From Vagococcus humatus (GTDB lineage Bacteria > Bacillota > Bacilli > Lactobacillales > Vagococcaceae), in contig NZ_PXZH01000001.1 of assembly GCF_003950325.1 (NCBI RefSeq), forward strand, positions 744,001 through 808,000: a DNA stretch of 64,000 nucleotides, given 5' to 3'. Both the position numbers and the translations under genes were made by a program. Positions 7,631-20,988 of this stretch are shown here, piece after piece (position 1 is the first letter of the stretch; every line of letters begins with the position of its first letter). The notes beneath the pieces were generated by a model, which was not told the origin of the DNA, did not search any database, and saw only the letters and a program-made list of their open reading frames with translations.

Positions 7631-8587
7631 TTGAACTCAGTCCCTAAGCATCAACTTATTCACTTATTCCATGTGGCTTCCATGTATCATGAACAGTTAC
7701 TATCTATCGAGGAAATAGCTAGATTGACTGATCAATCATCTAATGACGTGAAACAATTACTCAATTTGGCCCAGCAACATCCTTTTCTGCGAATTGAGTT
7801 AACTAACCCTCTAGAAGAATGTTCCAAATTAGCGACTCTTATTCAGCAACGGTATCACTTAAATCACGTAGAGGTTTATCCAAGTTTAGCTACTGACTAT
7901 CAACAAATTTTATCAGATGTAGGGCAACAAGTGGCTATGTACCTTAATCAATTGGTACAAGACGGAGATAAAATTGGAATAGGTTTTGGCAAAACCATGT
8001 ATAGCGTGGCCGAACACCTATCTCCTAAGCCTTTACAAGGTGTTAGTATTGTTCAATTAAAGGGAGGAGAAACTCATAAAAACATTCAACACTATTCTTA
8101 TGATGTTTTATCTTTATTTGCTAAAGCTTTTGAAGCAGATTTAACCTTATTGCCCCTTCCTTTATTCTTTCAACATCCTGAAACGAAACAAAGGGTACTA
8201 AAAGATCCAGCTATTCACGAATTAATGCAAGCAGGACTTGAAAGCAATATTGCTATTTTTACAGTTGGGTCTGTGTTTAATGACTCTATGTTAACTCATA
8301 GTGATTATTTTTCTCCAGCTGAGATTACTCAATTAAAAAACCAAGCAGTGGGAGAAATTCTTTCCCGATTTATTGATAAAGAAGGACAAATTGCTTGTCA
8401 AGACATTAACCAACGAACAGTGTCACTTGACCTTCTTGCATTAAAAGAAAAACAACATAGTATTTTAGTCGCCACAGGTGCACATAAAGTGGATACTATC
8501 CATAGTGCATTAAAAGGAGACTATGCTAATACTTTTTTTACTGATATAAAAACAGCAACACAATTAACCCAAACTTATCTTAATTAA
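7631..8587 (+). CDS. SorC/DeoR-type sugar-binding transcriptional regulator
   Basis: 318 residues from a TTG behind TAGGAGGTGTCAAT. An N-terminal helix-turn-helix (about 20-45, LSIEEIARLTDQSSNDVKQL) is joined to a sugar-phosphate-binding domain with the family features IGIGFGKTMYSVAEHL and VATGAHKVDTIHSALKG. The length matches Bacillus DeoR/SorC regulators that respond to phosphosugars. No deoC, nupC or other sugar gene is adjacent, so it appears to be an orphan regulator. An extended -10 (TGATATACT) lies about 30 bases upstream. Confidence 0.85.
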   Translation: MNSVPKHQLIHLFHVASMYHEQLLSIEEIARLTDQSSNDVKQLLNLAQQHPFLRIELTNPLEECSKLATLIQQRYHLNHVEVYPSLATDYQQILSDVGQQVAMYLNQLVQDGDKIGIGFGKTMYSVAEHLSPKPLQGVSIVQLKGGETHKNIQHYSYDVLSLFAKAFEADLTLLPLPLFFQHPETKQRVLKDPAIHELMQAGLESNIAIFTVGSVFNDSMLTHSDYFSPAEITQLKNQAVGEILSRFIDKEGQIACQDINQRTVSLDLLALKEKQHSILVATGAHKVDTIHSALKGDYANTFFTDIKTATQLTQTYLN

Positions 8588-8631
8588 AAAAGCTTTCCAC
8601 CTAGTTGATAAACACTAGATGGAAAGCTTTT
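8586..8631. terminator. Bidirectional terminator
   Basis: AAAAGCTTTCCAcCTAGT / ACTAGaTGGAAAGCTTTT stem with an 8-base loop between converging genes. Confidence 0.85.
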
Positions 8632-8634
8632 GAG

Positions 8635-8976
8635 CTAACCATTTAATTGATCATAAAATTGTTTAGAATCGACTAAAGACCATCCTGTCTTCTCTCGAAT
8701 AAATCGAATAATGCCAACCATCTCTTTATGATTACGAATATCTGCCTTGACTTGGTTTAATTCGCTTTTGGTTAATCGGCGAGTCTGCCTATCTTTACAG
8801 AAAAAAGAAATACCTAACAAGTATACCATTAAAAGTCCTCCTAATAAATTAGGCCAAATACTTGTGTAGCTAGTAGAGCGATCCATCAATAAACTTATCA
8901 ATAATAATACCGAATAAAATTGTGGACTTTTAATTACTTCTTTAAATGTTCTTCTTCTATATGGACTCCTTTTCAC
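8635..8976 (-). CDS. Hypothetical membrane protein with ribosomal L7/L12-like C-terminus
   Basis: 113 residues, with two hydrophobic segments near 18-30 and 40-60 and then a charged region. The C-terminal 25 residues, IRFIREKTGWSLVDSKQFYDQL, follow the L7/L12 C-terminal pattern (IKxIRxxTGLGLKEAKxxVD). Small firmicute membrane proteins with this tail exist but have no assigned role. A single gene, flanked by a terminator on its 3' side. Confidence 0.65.
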   Translation of the reverse strand: MKRSPYRRRTFKEVIKSPQFYSVLLLISLLMDRSTSYTSIWPNLLGGLLMVYLLGISFFCKDRQTRRLTKSELNQVKADIRNHKEMVGIIRFIREKTGWSLVDSKQFYDQLNG

Positions 8977-9233
8977 CTAAGCTCACCTTCTTTCTTATAC
9001 TGTTCTTCTCTATTATACACATATTTATTGTTCATTATCAAAGTTATCTGTTCATCTTATTTTCACATGACCCATTATTTGCCTCTTTCATCCATTCCTC
9101 ATTATTTTATCGCTAATTTACCGATTAATTTTAAAAAACAGTTTATTTTATCATCATTTTATAAACAATTAACCTTTATATTTTCCACCTTGAATAAATT
9201 ATGGTAGCATAACAAAAAAGGGGGTTAAATTTT
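8977..9233. other. AT-rich intergenic region between divergent genes
   Basis: 257 bases. The only clear signals are an extended -10-like TGGTAGCAT (near 9203-9211) and the ribosome site AAGGGGG for the gene at 9234. I see no RNA fold or repeat. Confidence 0.5.
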
Positions 9234-9614
9234 ATGTTAGTTTATGAAATTGATGCTATACAAACTCATTCTATTACCACTAATCTCAAAAAAAGTATGC
9301 AAGAATTATGGGAAGTAGCAACCATTAGCTTATCTAATTATAAAGGGGCTCGGTATGTTGTTTATCATCATTATCATGACCCTGGTATAGGTGATTTTAC
9401 CTTGTCTTTAGCTACAGAAAGCCTTGTAACAGATACACCTTTAGCTATGCCAAAACAAACCTTTCGTAAGTTCTCCACCAAAACTTCCATTACTAACCTT
9501 TGGAGTCAAATTCATCAGTTAGAACAAAGTGGTGAACTACGTCGTGCTTTTACCTACGATTTTGAAAAATATCTACCAAATGGTCAAATCGAGCTATACG
9601 TTTCTGTCTGTTAA
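9234..9614 (+). CDS. Hypothetical protein, possibly effector-binding (GyrI-like) fold
   Basis: 126 residues, cytoplasmic, no membrane segment. The ending RRAFTYDFEKYLPNGQIELYVSV resembles the final strand of AraC effector-binding/GyrI-like domains (DFExY...G...ELYVPV). The rest is not clearly diagnostic, so the assignment is tentative. The ribosome site AAGGGGGTTAAATTTT supports the ATG. A single gene with its own terminator. Confidence 0.6.
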   Translation: MLVYEIDAIQTHSITTNLKKSMQELWEVATISLSNYKGARYVVYHHYHDPGIGDFTLSLATESLVTDTPLAMPKQTFRKFSTKTSITNLWSQIHQLEQSGELRRAFTYDFEKYLPNGQIELYVSVC

Positions 9615-9615
9615 C

Positions 9616-9658
9616 TAAAAATCATCCTTTTTTATTGACAAAGGGGTGATTTTTTTGT
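9616..9658 (+). terminator. Terminator after the 126-residue gene
   Basis: AAAATCATCC / GGGTGATTTT stem with a long AT-rich loop, then a T7 run. Confidence 0.75.
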
Positions 9659-9724
9659 ATATTGATTAGAAAAACAAAAATAAGAATAAATCTCATTCAA
9701 TCATGATAGAAAGGATGTGAGTAC

Positions 9725-10432
9725 ATGGGATACAAAAAAATTATTTTTGATTTAGATGATACTCTTTTAGATTTTAAAGCAACAGAAAAAAAAGCCTTAT
9801 CAGATGTGTTAACTACTTACGGTATTCCTGAAACACCTGAAAATGTCGCCTTATATCAAGAAATTAATAACAAATATTGGCGCTTATTAGAATTAGGTAA
9901 ACTGCAACCAAGCCAATCTATTTCTTCCCGTTTCGATGAATACTTTGATGTATTGGGAGTTAAAGCAACAGGAGAAGCTGCAGATGTTATTTTTAGAAAA
10001 AGACTTGCAGAAGGACATCAATTAATGAATCATGCGGATACCTTACTACAACTCCTTAAACAAAAAGGTTACCAACTTTACGCTGGCACGAATGGTTTTG
10101 GAAAAATTCAGCGACAACGCTTAGACAACTCTCACCTCAATCATTATTTTGATGATTTATTTATCTCAGATGAGATTGGCTTTGCTAAACCAGACATTCG
10201 CTTCTTTTATACTATTTTTGACCGAGTAAATCTTCATCGAAAAAATGAAATCATCATGGTGGGTGACCGGTTATCATCAGATATTTTAGGTGCCTCTAAC
10301 GCAGGAATTGATAGTATCTTTTTCCATCCTTATCAACAAACTTCCTTCGAAAGAATTCAGCCAACCTTTACTGTTCATCACTTATTAGAAATCTTACCTT
10401 TAATGGCTACCAGTCAAAAACGAGCGAGTTAA
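9725..10432 (+). CDS. HAD hydrolase, YjjG-type noncanonical nucleotidase
   Basis: 235 residues with HAD motif I FDLDDTLLDF (D9/D11), motif II TNGFGKIQ, Lys motif FAKPD and motif IV VGDRLSSDI. Length and motif spacing match the YjjG/YfnB family, which removes phosphate from noncanonical pyrimidine nucleotides and so cleans the nucleotide pool. A single gene with its own strong terminator. Confidence 0.85.
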   Translation: MGYKKIIFDLDDTLLDFKATEKKALSDVLTTYGIPETPENVALYQEINNKYWRLLELGKLQPSQSISSRFDEYFDVLGVKATGEAADVIFRKRLAEGHQLMNHADTLLQLLKQKGYQLYAGTNGFGKIQRQRLDNSHLNHYFDDLFISDEIGFAKPDIRFFYTIFDRVNLHRKNEIIMVGDRLSSDILGASNAGIDSIFFHPYQQTSFERIQPTFTVHHLLEILPLMATSQKRAS

Positions 10433-10466
10433 CTGAAACTATTTCAGTCACTCACTCGTTTTTTGT
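10419..10466. terminator. Bidirectional terminator
   Basis: Nested stem CGAGCGAGT/ACTCACTCG and ACTGAAA/TTTCAGT with a T6 run, overlapping the last codons of the HAD gene and serving the converging RtcB gene. Confidence 0.85.
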
Positions 10467-10467
10467 T

Positions 10468-11604
10468 TTATGTCGCTTTAAAATTATAAATAGGAGAAAT
10501 ATGATCGGTAATTTCCACTGTATCTCCAATCGCTTCTTGAATCATGTCAGCCTTTTTATAAGCAAAAGGGGCTTCATCTAACGTTCTTTTACTAATGGAG
10601 GTAGAGTAAACAGCTGCCATAGTTTCTTTAAAATCTGCTAAAGAAAGCTTATTTCTAGCTTCTGTTCGACTCATTATTCTACCAGCTCCATGCGGGGCCG
10701 AATAATTCCAGTGAGGATTGCCTAAACCGGTACAGATAAGTGATCCGTCTCGCATATTTAAAGGGATGACTAACCGAGTTCCTTTGCTTGCATCGGTTGC
10801 TCCTTTTCTTAGTAACTGACACTTAATATCAATGTAGTTATGCATAGAATCAAAAGTATCTACTAATTGCCACCCCATTTGCTTAATAATCCTCTCTCCC
10901 ATCAGTAATCGATTGTTAACAGCAAATGCTTGAGCAATTTTCATATCTGTTAAATAATCTTCTAACAGCTGACCTTCCAAATAAGCGAGATCTTTAGGCA
11001 CTGGGATAAAAGTTTTCCCCTCTTCTCTAGCCACTTCTTCTAAAACCTGTTGATAATCTTGTGCTAATTTTTGATGGTATCTTGCAATTTGATGTCCTAA
11101 ATTTCTAGAACCAGAATGGATTTGTAAAAAATACTGTCCTTTTTGGTTAGTTCCTAATTCGATAAAGTGGTTACCTCCTCCAAGTGTGCCTTGAGATAAA
11201 TGGATACGGTCTGGATTATCCACTGAAAAAGTCAGTTGATCAAGTAAATGAAAAGGCTCTGTAATAGGTAAAGGATGAACGGAGAAACCTGATGGAATCA
11301 GTAACTTGATTTGCTGATCTAGTTTAGCTAATTCTTTAGGATTGACTCCTTTCACTTCAAACACGCGAATTCCACAGCCAATATCTACTCCAACCAGATT
11401 AGGCACAACTTTTTGATTAAAAATCGTCAAACTAGTACCAATTGTAGAGCCTTTTCCAGCATGTACATCTGGCATGACTCTAATACGTTCCCCTTTTAAA
11501 AATGGTTGCTCTAGTAGTAACTCAATTTGTCTTAAAGCATTTTCTTCCACTTCGTCTGTAAATACTACTGCCGAATTGTATGTCCCAGTTAATGTGAGTT
11601 CCAT
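10468..11604 (-). CDS. rtcB: RtcB family RNA-splicing ligase
   Basis: 378 residues from the ATG at 11604. The in-frame ATG nine bases upstream lies directly against AAGGGG, so the downstream start is better spaced. RtcB joins RNA 2',3'-cyclic phosphate ends to 5'-OH ends using GTP and Mn2+. Metal and active-site motifs are visible: GVDIGCGI, GGGNHFIEL, IHSGSRNLGH and PHGAGRIMSR, whose His is the guanylylated residue in E. coli RtcB. It is of the shorter bacterial form. No rtcA, archease or RNA substrate gene is adjacent; role likely RNA repair, inferred from family. Confidence 0.88.
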   Translation of the reverse strand: MELTLTGTYNSAVVFTDEVEENALRQIELLLEQPFLKGERIRVMPDVHAGKGSTIGTSLTIFNQKVVPNLVGVDIGCGIRVFEVKGVNPKELAKLDQQIKLLIPSGFSVHPLPITEPFHLLDQLTFSVDNPDRIHLSQGTLGGGNHFIELGTNQKGQYFLQIHSGSRNLGHQIARYHQKLAQDYQQVLEEVAREEGKTFIPVPKDLAYLEGQLLEDYLTDMKIAQAFAVNNRLLMGERIIKQMGWQLVDTFDSMHNYIDIKCQLLRKGATDASKGTRLVIPLNMRDGSLICTGLGNPHWNYSAPHGAGRIMSRTEARNKLSLADFKETMAAVYSTSISKRTLDEAPFAYKKADMIQEAIGDTVEITDHISPIYNFKAT

Positions 11605-11651
11605 CCTTTCCATCCCCTTTCCTTCTCTATAGTTAGGCTACCATAAAATAC

Positions 11652-11683
11652 AAAAAAAGACCTGTTTTAACTTAACAAGTCTT
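11652..11683 (-). terminator. Terminator of pyrG
   Basis: AAGACTTGTT/AACAGGTCTT stem with a T7 run on the minus strand, between pyrG and rtcB. Confidence 0.8.
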
Positions 11684-11708
11684 CTTTTCATTGTCTATCA
11701 CTCACTAT

Positions 11709-13313
<1,605 letters not shown>

Positions 13314-13343
13314 TTACTTTTTCTTGAGGGAAGCCTTTAAAAT

Positions 13344-13377
13344 AAAAAAACTCCCTATTCTATTGAAGAATAGGGAG
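13344..13377 (-). terminator. pyrG leader attenuator
   Basis: Stem CTCCCTATTC/GAATAGGGAG with a T7 run in the pyrG leader. The 5' arm carries GCTCCC, the site where a poly-G 5' end would pair to prevent terminator formation. Confidence 0.88.
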
Positions 13378-13418
13378 CGAGTTAGCTTATCAATCTATGA
13401 CCTTTATAAAAGAAAGGT

Positions 13419-13458
13419 GCCCAAAAAGAATCATACAAAGATTTGTAAAAAAAGTCAA
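13419..13458 (-). promoter_or_regulatory. pyrG promoter with GGGC start for reiterative transcription
   Basis: -35 TTGACT (13453-13458), 17-base spacer, -10 TATGAT (13430-13435), then the initial sequence GGGC starting near 13422. In Bacillus pyrG a GGGC start allows extra G insertion when CTP is low; the poly-G then pairs with the terminator 5' arm. All parts are present here. Confidence 0.85.
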
Positions 13459-13625
13459 GAAAATTTTCTGAAAAAAACAACCCTTCCCTACTAGTCTTTA
13501 GCGTTAAAAAAATGAAAGGGGCTATTTTCCTAGAGTTATATCTAAACTTTTAACATTCTCTTTATAAAAAAATAATTTAGAAAAACACTGACTGACTAAT
13601 AAATAATCACGAAATTTTTACAATT
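13459..13625. other. Intergenic region between eno and the pyrG promoter
   Basis: About 170 AT-rich bases. A short GAAAATTTTC palindrome lies at the pyrG end. I see no gene, RNA or further regulatory motif that I can support. Confidence 0.5.
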
Positions 13626-13661
13626 AAAAAGCCCCTGTTTTACCTAAGTAAACAGGGGCTA
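13626..13661 (-). terminator. Terminator of the glycolytic operon (after eno)
   Basis: AGCCCCTGTTT/AAACAGGGGCT stem (11 bp) with a T5 run on the minus strand. Confidence 0.9.
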
Positions 13662-13693
13662 TCACTCTACCAATAGTTATATCTTGTTAAAAA

Positions 13694-15004
<1,311 letters not shown>

Positions 15005-15020
15005 TTAAAATTTTATCACT

Positions 15021-15038
15021 AGAAATCAGTTGATTTCT
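15021..15038 (-). repeat. Small hairpin in the eno 5' leader
   Basis: AGAAATCA / TGATTTCT, 8-bp perfect arms around 2 bases, about 30 bases upstream of the eno start. No T run, so not a terminator; it may protect or process the mRNA. Confidence 0.55.
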
Positions 15039-15097
15039 TAGTTATATTTTTTATTTTTTTATGTAAAGCGGCTAATCATGTTAAACAAGCTGTAGGC

Positions 15098-16630
15098 TTA
15101 TTTAACAATTAAAGTTTCACCAGTCATTTCAGCTGGTTTCTCAATATTTAATAAATCTAACATAGTTGGGGCAACGTCAGATAGACGTCCACCTTCACGC
15201 AATGTTACATCTTTTTTAGTTAAAATAAGTGGAACTTCCACTGTTGTATGAGCTGTGTGTGGTTTTCCTTCTTCTGTTACCATTGTTTCAGAGTTACCAT
15301 GGTCAGCAAAAATCATTGCAACCCCACCCTTAGCTAAAATAGCATCTACTGTGCGTCCTAAGTTTTCATCCACTGCTTCAATTGCTTTGATAGTAGGTTC
15401 AATTTTACCTGAATGTCCTACCATATCTGGATTTGCATAGTTTAGAATAATTGCATCATGTTTATCTGCTGCAATATCTTCAAGCAAAGCATCTGTTACT
15501 TCATAAGCGCTCATTTCTGGTTGAAGGTCATAGGTTTCAACTTTTGGTGAGTTGATTAAAATACGACTTTCTCCAGGGAATTCCTCTGTTCGTCCACCAT
15601 TCATAAAGAAAGTAACGTGAGGATATTTTTCTGTTTCAGCAATTCGAAGTTGTTTTAAGCCATGATCAGCTAAAACTTCTCCTAAAACATTTTTAAGTTT
15701 TTCAGGAGGATAAGCCACTTCTGCATCAATTGCTGCATTATATAAAGTCATCGTTACAAATTTTACGTTTTCAGGATGAGGGGAACGATCAAAATGTTCC
15801 CATTCTTTATCAGTAAAAGCTTTAGATAATTGAATAGCACGGTCAGGTCTAAAGTTAAAGAAAATGACTGCGTCGTTATCTTCAACTATTCCAACAGGCG
15901 CTTTGTTTTCATCGACGATTGAAACGGGTAAGACAAATTCATCCGTTACGTCTGCCTCATAAGAATCTAAAATAGCTTGAACAGGATCTGTTGCTTGGAT
16001 ACCTTCTCCTGATACAATCACATCGTATGCTTTTTCAACACGTTCCCAACGGTTATCTCGGTCCATTGCATAAAAACGACCTGTAACAGTTGCTACTTTA
16101 CCGTAATTTAATTCATCTAATTTAGCTAATAGTTGTGTCATATAATCTGCAGCAGATTTAGGTGGTACATCCCGACCATCTAAGAAGGCATGAATGTAAG
16201 TTTCTTTAACCCCTTTTTCTTTAGCAGTTTCTAACAAACCATATAAATGATTTTGATGACTATGAACTCCACCATCAGACAATAACCCAAACAAATGTAA
16301 AGCTGAATCATGTTGAATAGCATGTTCCATTGCATGATTTAAAGCATCATTTTCTTTGATAGTTCCGTCTTCAATGGCTTTGTCAATCCGTGTTAAGTTT
16401 TGATAAACAATTCTACCAGCACCAATGTTAGTATGACCAACTTCAGAATTTCCCATTTGACCTTCAGGCAAGCCTACATCTAGAGCAGCTGCTTTTAAAG
16501 AGCCATGAGTAAATTCATTCCAGTAACGGTCAAAATTAGGTTTTTTAGCTTGCGCAACAGCATTTCCTACTACTTCATCACGTAAACCAAAACCATCTAA
16601 AATAATGATTGCAACAGGTGATTTACTCAT
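15098..16630 (-). CDS. gpmI: 2,3-bisphosphoglycerate-independent phosphoglycerate mutase
   Basis: 510 residues; interconverts 3- and 2-phosphoglycerate with Mn2+. The first metal Asp is in IILDGFG (D12), the phosphoserine nucleophile is S62 in [11 protein letters not shown], and the second metal cluster is FADHGNSE near the C-terminus. It starts two bases after tpiA, so translation is coupled. Many lactic bacteria rely on the cofactor-dependent GpmA elsewhere; having GpmI inside the gap operon follows the Bacillus arrangement. Confidence 0.97.
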   Translation of the reverse strand: MSKSPVAIIILDGFGLRDEVVGNAVAQAKKPNFDRYWNEFTHGSLKAAALDVGLPEGQMGNSEVGHTNIGAGRIVYQNLTRIDKAIEDGTIKENDALNHAMEHAIQHDSALHLFGLLSDGGVHSHQNHLYGLLETAKEKGVKETYIHAFLDGRDVPPKSAADYMTQLLAKLDELNYGKVATVTGRFYAMDRDNRWERVEKAYDVIVSGEGIQATDPVQAILDSYEADVTDEFVLPVSIVDENKAPVGIVEDNDAVIFFNFRPDRAIQLSKAFTDKEWEHFDRSPHPENVKFVTMTLYNAAIDAEVAYPPEKLKNVLGEVLADHGLKQLRIAETEKYPHVTFFMNGGRTEEFPGESRILINSPKVETYDLQPEMSAYEVTDALLEDIAADKHDAIILNYANPDMVGHSGKIEPTIKAIEAVDENLGRTVDAILAKGGVAMIFADHGNSETMVTEEGKPHTAHTTVEVPLILTKKDVTLREGGRLSDVAPTMLDLLNIEKPAEMTGETLIVK

Positions 16631-16632
16631 AA

Positions 16633-17394
<762 letters not shown>

Positions 17395-17406
17395 TCACCT
17401 CAAAAA

Positions 17407-18588
17407 TTATTTGTTAGAAATAGATTCTACACCTGGTAATACTTTACCTTCTAGATATTCTAGAGAAGCACCGCCACCAGTAGAAATATGTGTAAATTTA
17501 TCAGCAAATCCTAATTGGTTTGCTGCAGCAGCGGAATCTCCACCACCAATAATAGTTGTAGCACCTTCTAAGTTTGCAATAGATTCACATACGCCAATTG
17601 TTCCTTTTGCGTAGTTTTCCATTTCAAAGACACCCATTGGTCCATTCCACACAACTGTTTTAGCTCCTTGTAATTCTTTGTTAAACAAAGCAATACTTTC
17701 AGGGCCCATGTCTAATGACATATCATCTGCTGGAATTTCTTTTAAAATTGTAGGAGGAACATCTTTAAATTCTTTTGTTACAGCAAAATCAATTGGTAAA
17801 ATAATTTTGCCGTCAGCTTTATCTAATAATTCTTTTGCTAAATCGACTTTATCTAATTCTACTAAAGAAGTCCCAATTTCTTTACCTTGAGCTTTCAAGA
17901 AAGTATAAGCCATACCGCCACCGATAAGCACTTTGTCAGCTTTCTTAAGTAGATTTTCAATAACACCGATTTTATCAGAAACTTTAGCACCACCTAGGAT
18001 GGCAACGAAAGGTCGTTTTGGTTCATCAACAGCCCCACCAATGAATTTAATTTCTTTTTCCATTAAGAAACCTGCTGCTGAAGGTAAGTTAGAAGCAATC
18101 CCTACGTTAGAAGCGTGAGCACGGTGAGCTGTTCCAAATGCATCATTAACAAATACATCACCTAAAGAAGCCCAGTATTTACCTAATTCTGGATCATTTT
18201 TACTTTCTTTTTTGCCATCAATGTCTTCAAAACGAGTGTTTTCAAAAACTAAAATGTCACCCATTTTCATATCAGCAATAGCATCTTCTAATTCTTTACC
18301 ACGTGTTTCAGGAATAAAGGTAACTTCTTTACCAATTAATTCGCTTAAGCGAGCTGCTACAGGACGTAATGATTTACCAGCTTTATCTTCTTCAGTCTTA
18401 ACACGACCTAAGTGAGAAAATAAAATAGCTTTTCCGCCATGTTCTACAATATAGTTAATTGTAGGTAGTGCTGCTTTAATCCGATTATCATCAGTAATTA
18501 CGCCATCTTTAATAGGCACATTAAAGTCTACACGTACCAATACTTTTTTATCTTTTAAGTCTAAATCTTGGACAGTTTTCTTTGCCAT
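17407..18588 (-). CDS. pgk: Phosphoglycerate kinase
   Basis: 393 residues; transfers phosphate from 1,3-bisphosphoglycerate to ADP. The N-terminal [11 protein letters not shown] and the C-terminal nucleotide site GGGDSAAA are both intact. Separated from gap by 108 bases that contain a terminator-like hairpin, so gap is likely expressed above pgk. Confidence 0.98.
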   Translation of the reverse strand: MAKKTVQDLDLKDKKVLVRVDFNVPIKDGVITDDNRIKAALPTINYIVEHGGKAILFSHLGRVKTEEDKAGKSLRPVAARLSELIGKEVTFIPETRGKELEDAIADMKMGDILVFENTRFEDIDGKKESKNDPELGKYWASLGDVFVNDAFGTAHRAHASNVGIASNLPSAAGFLMEKEIKFIGGAVDEPKRPFVAILGGAKVSDKIGVIENLLKKADKVLIGGGMAYTFLKAQGKEIGTSLVELDKVDLAKELLDKADGKIILPIDFAVTKEFKDVPPTILKEIPADDMSLDMGPESIALFNKELQGAKTVVWNGPMGVFEMENYAKGTIGVCESIANLEGATTIIGGGDSAAAANQLGFADKFTHISTGGGASLEYLEGKVLPGVESISNK

Positions 18589-18623
18589 TATTCAATAACC
18601 TCCTAGTTGATCACACACGAACT

Positions 18624-18655
18624 AAAAAAGCGAGGAAGCGCGATAGCTTCCCCGC
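18624..18655 (-). terminator. Intercistronic terminator-like hairpin between gap and pgk
   Basis: GCGGGGAAGC / GCTTCCTCGC stem (10 bp, one G-U) with a T6 run on the minus strand. It sits inside the operon and so probably acts as a partial terminator or 3' stabiliser of gap mRNA. Confidence 0.8.
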
Positions 18656-18696
18656 TTCTAATTGAAGAATACATTCAAATCAAAAACTTATTTGAA

Positions 18697-19719
<1,023 letters not shown>

Positions 19720-19745
19720 TTAGAAAATCGAAAAAATTATTTATT

Positions 19746-20783
19746 TTAAAGGGTGTCCCCTTTTAAAATCTCATTTGCTGCACCCTCATCCGTAATTAGC
19801 CAAGTATGGTGAGGAGCATGTTTCATATAAGCTTGGATTGCTTTTGCTTTAGATTTACCTCCAGCAACAGCTAAAATAACTGGAACTTTTTCAAGCTCTT
19901 TTAATTGTAAGCCAATACGTGGAATTTTGTAAACAATATTACCTTCGTCATCGAAAAAATAACCAAAAGACTCAGATACTGCTTTGTTGTTCTTCAACAT
20001 AACCAACTCTTCTTCATCCATTCCTCGTCTAACAGCCATATGTAAGGCTCTTCCGATACTATGAATGACACAAGTAGATTCACCAATTAAGTTCAAAACA
20101 GTTTGAACAAAGGGTTCTTGTAAAAGGGATTGGTAAGTTTCATGGCTAACTCTTTCAGGCACATATAATGGTCTAAAATCTCCATTGGTTTTCATCGCCA
20201 TCTTAGCGCTAACTGAATTAGCTTGAATTTCTACTGATTCACCAATACCACCTCTAGCTGGAACAAAGGTTAAATGATGGTGATAGTCATCTAAGGCAGT
20301 CATGTTTTCAGCAACAGCTGCCATAGTGGTCCCACCCATAACTGCAATAACATTATCTTGGTCGGGAAGTGCCAGTTGTAAGCATTCAGAAACTACTTGT
20401 CCAAAACTTGATAAGACTTGTCTTTCCTGATCACTGTCACCTTTTACAACGATTGCTTTAGTAATCGCTAATTTGCTAGCTAGCAGTCGTTCTTTTTCTT
20501 GCATTTCATTTAAACCAACCATAAATAACTCTAAGCCATGCATCACTTCATACCCTTTTGGTGTTAAAGACATGCCACTTTTAGAACTTTCAATTAGTTG
20601 CAAGTTTTTCAAAATATCTGTTTCTGTTCGAAGCACTCGCTCAGTCATATCCATCTTAGTTGCTAAGGTTCGACGTCCAACAGGAGCCATCCAATGAATA
20701 TGTCTCATGATGTTGAAACGTTCCTGCACGATGTCTAACACATCTGGCGCAACTGCTTCAATCAATTTTAGTTGATTATTCAT
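19746..20783 (-). CDS. cggR: Central glycolytic genes regulator CggR
   Basis: SorC-family repressor, 345 residues from the ATG at 20783 (a GTG one codon earlier is also possible; AAAGGAAC precedes both). The N-terminal winged helix region is about 35-75 and the sugar-phosphate domain follows with VMGGTTMAAVAENM and FVPARGGIGE. In Bacillus, CggR blocks the gap operon until fructose-1,6-bisphosphate releases it. It is first in the operon and an operator of matching architecture lies upstream, so autoregulation is expected. Confidence 0.95.
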   Translation of the reverse strand: MNNQLKLIEAVAPDVLDIVQERFNIMRHIHWMAPVGRRTLATKMDMTERVLRTETDILKNLQLIESSKSGMSLTPKGYEVMHGLELFMVGLNEMQEKERLLASKLAITKAIVVKGDSDQERQVLSSFGQVVSECLQLALPDQDNVIAVMGGTTMAAVAENMTALDDYHHHLTFVPARGGIGESVEIQANSVSAKMAMKTNGDFRPLYVPERVSHETYQSLLQEPFVQTVLNLIGESTCVIHSIGRALHMAVRRGMDEEELVMLKNNKAVSESFGYFFDDEGNIVYKIPRIGLQLKELEKVPVILAVAGGKSKAKAIQAYMKHAPHHTWLITDEGAANEILKGDTL

Positions 20784-20808
20784 CACAAGTTCCTTTACCC
20801 CTTTATTG

Positions 20809-20844
20809 GACTTCTTTTGACCTAGTGTGTCAATTAATGACCCA
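20809..20844 (-). promoter_or_regulatory. CggR operator
   Basis: Minus strand reads TGGGTC-N6-TGAC-N4-TAGGTC-N6-AGTC. This has the same spacing as the Bacillus CggR operator CGGGAC-N6-TGTC repeated with N4 between. It lies about 60-95 bases downstream of the predicted start site, consistent with a roadblock. Confidence 0.75.
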
Positions 20845-20852
20845 TCTACTGT

Positions 20853-20874
20853 AAAAAAAATTGCCTAGCAATTT
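20853..20874 (-). terminator. Terminator-like hairpin in the cggR leader
   Basis: AAATTGC/GCAATTT perfect 7-bp stem, 3-base loop, then a T run on the minus strand. It lies between the cggR promoter and the CggR operator. Weak stem, so at most partial. Confidence 0.5.
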
Positions 20875-20908
20875 TAACGAATATTTATTTACTAAGCTTA
20901 CAGTTAAT

Positions 20909-20937
20909 ACTATATCATCTTTTTTGTTATTAAGCAA
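20909..20937 (-). promoter_or_regulatory. Promoter of the cggR-gap operon
   Basis: -35 TTGCTT (20932-20937), 17-base spacer, -10 TATAGT (20909-20914) on the minus strand. Start expected near 20902. Confidence 0.75.
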
Positions 20938-20979
20938 GAAGAAGAGCTGAAAAATCTAGTGATTTTTTCAACTCTTCTT
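20938..20979 (-). terminator. Terminator of rpoN
   Basis: Long stem GAAGAAGAGCTGAAAAATC / GATTTTTTCAACTCTTCTT (few mismatches) with a 4-base loop, abutting the cggR promoter. The T tract is interrupted by C. Confidence 0.7.
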
Positions 20980-20988
20980 TTCACTCAG

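Noticed and set aside
8920-9207. 95-codon plus-strand frame opposite the L7/L12-tail gene
   Set aside because: Antisense to a better gene, no ribosome site, and extremely rich in Phe/Ser/Leu as expected from reverse frames of AT-rich DNA.
13459-13625. Possible small RNA between eno and pyrG
   Set aside because: No promoter-terminator pair of its own and no stable fold; the flanking signals belong to eno and pyrG.
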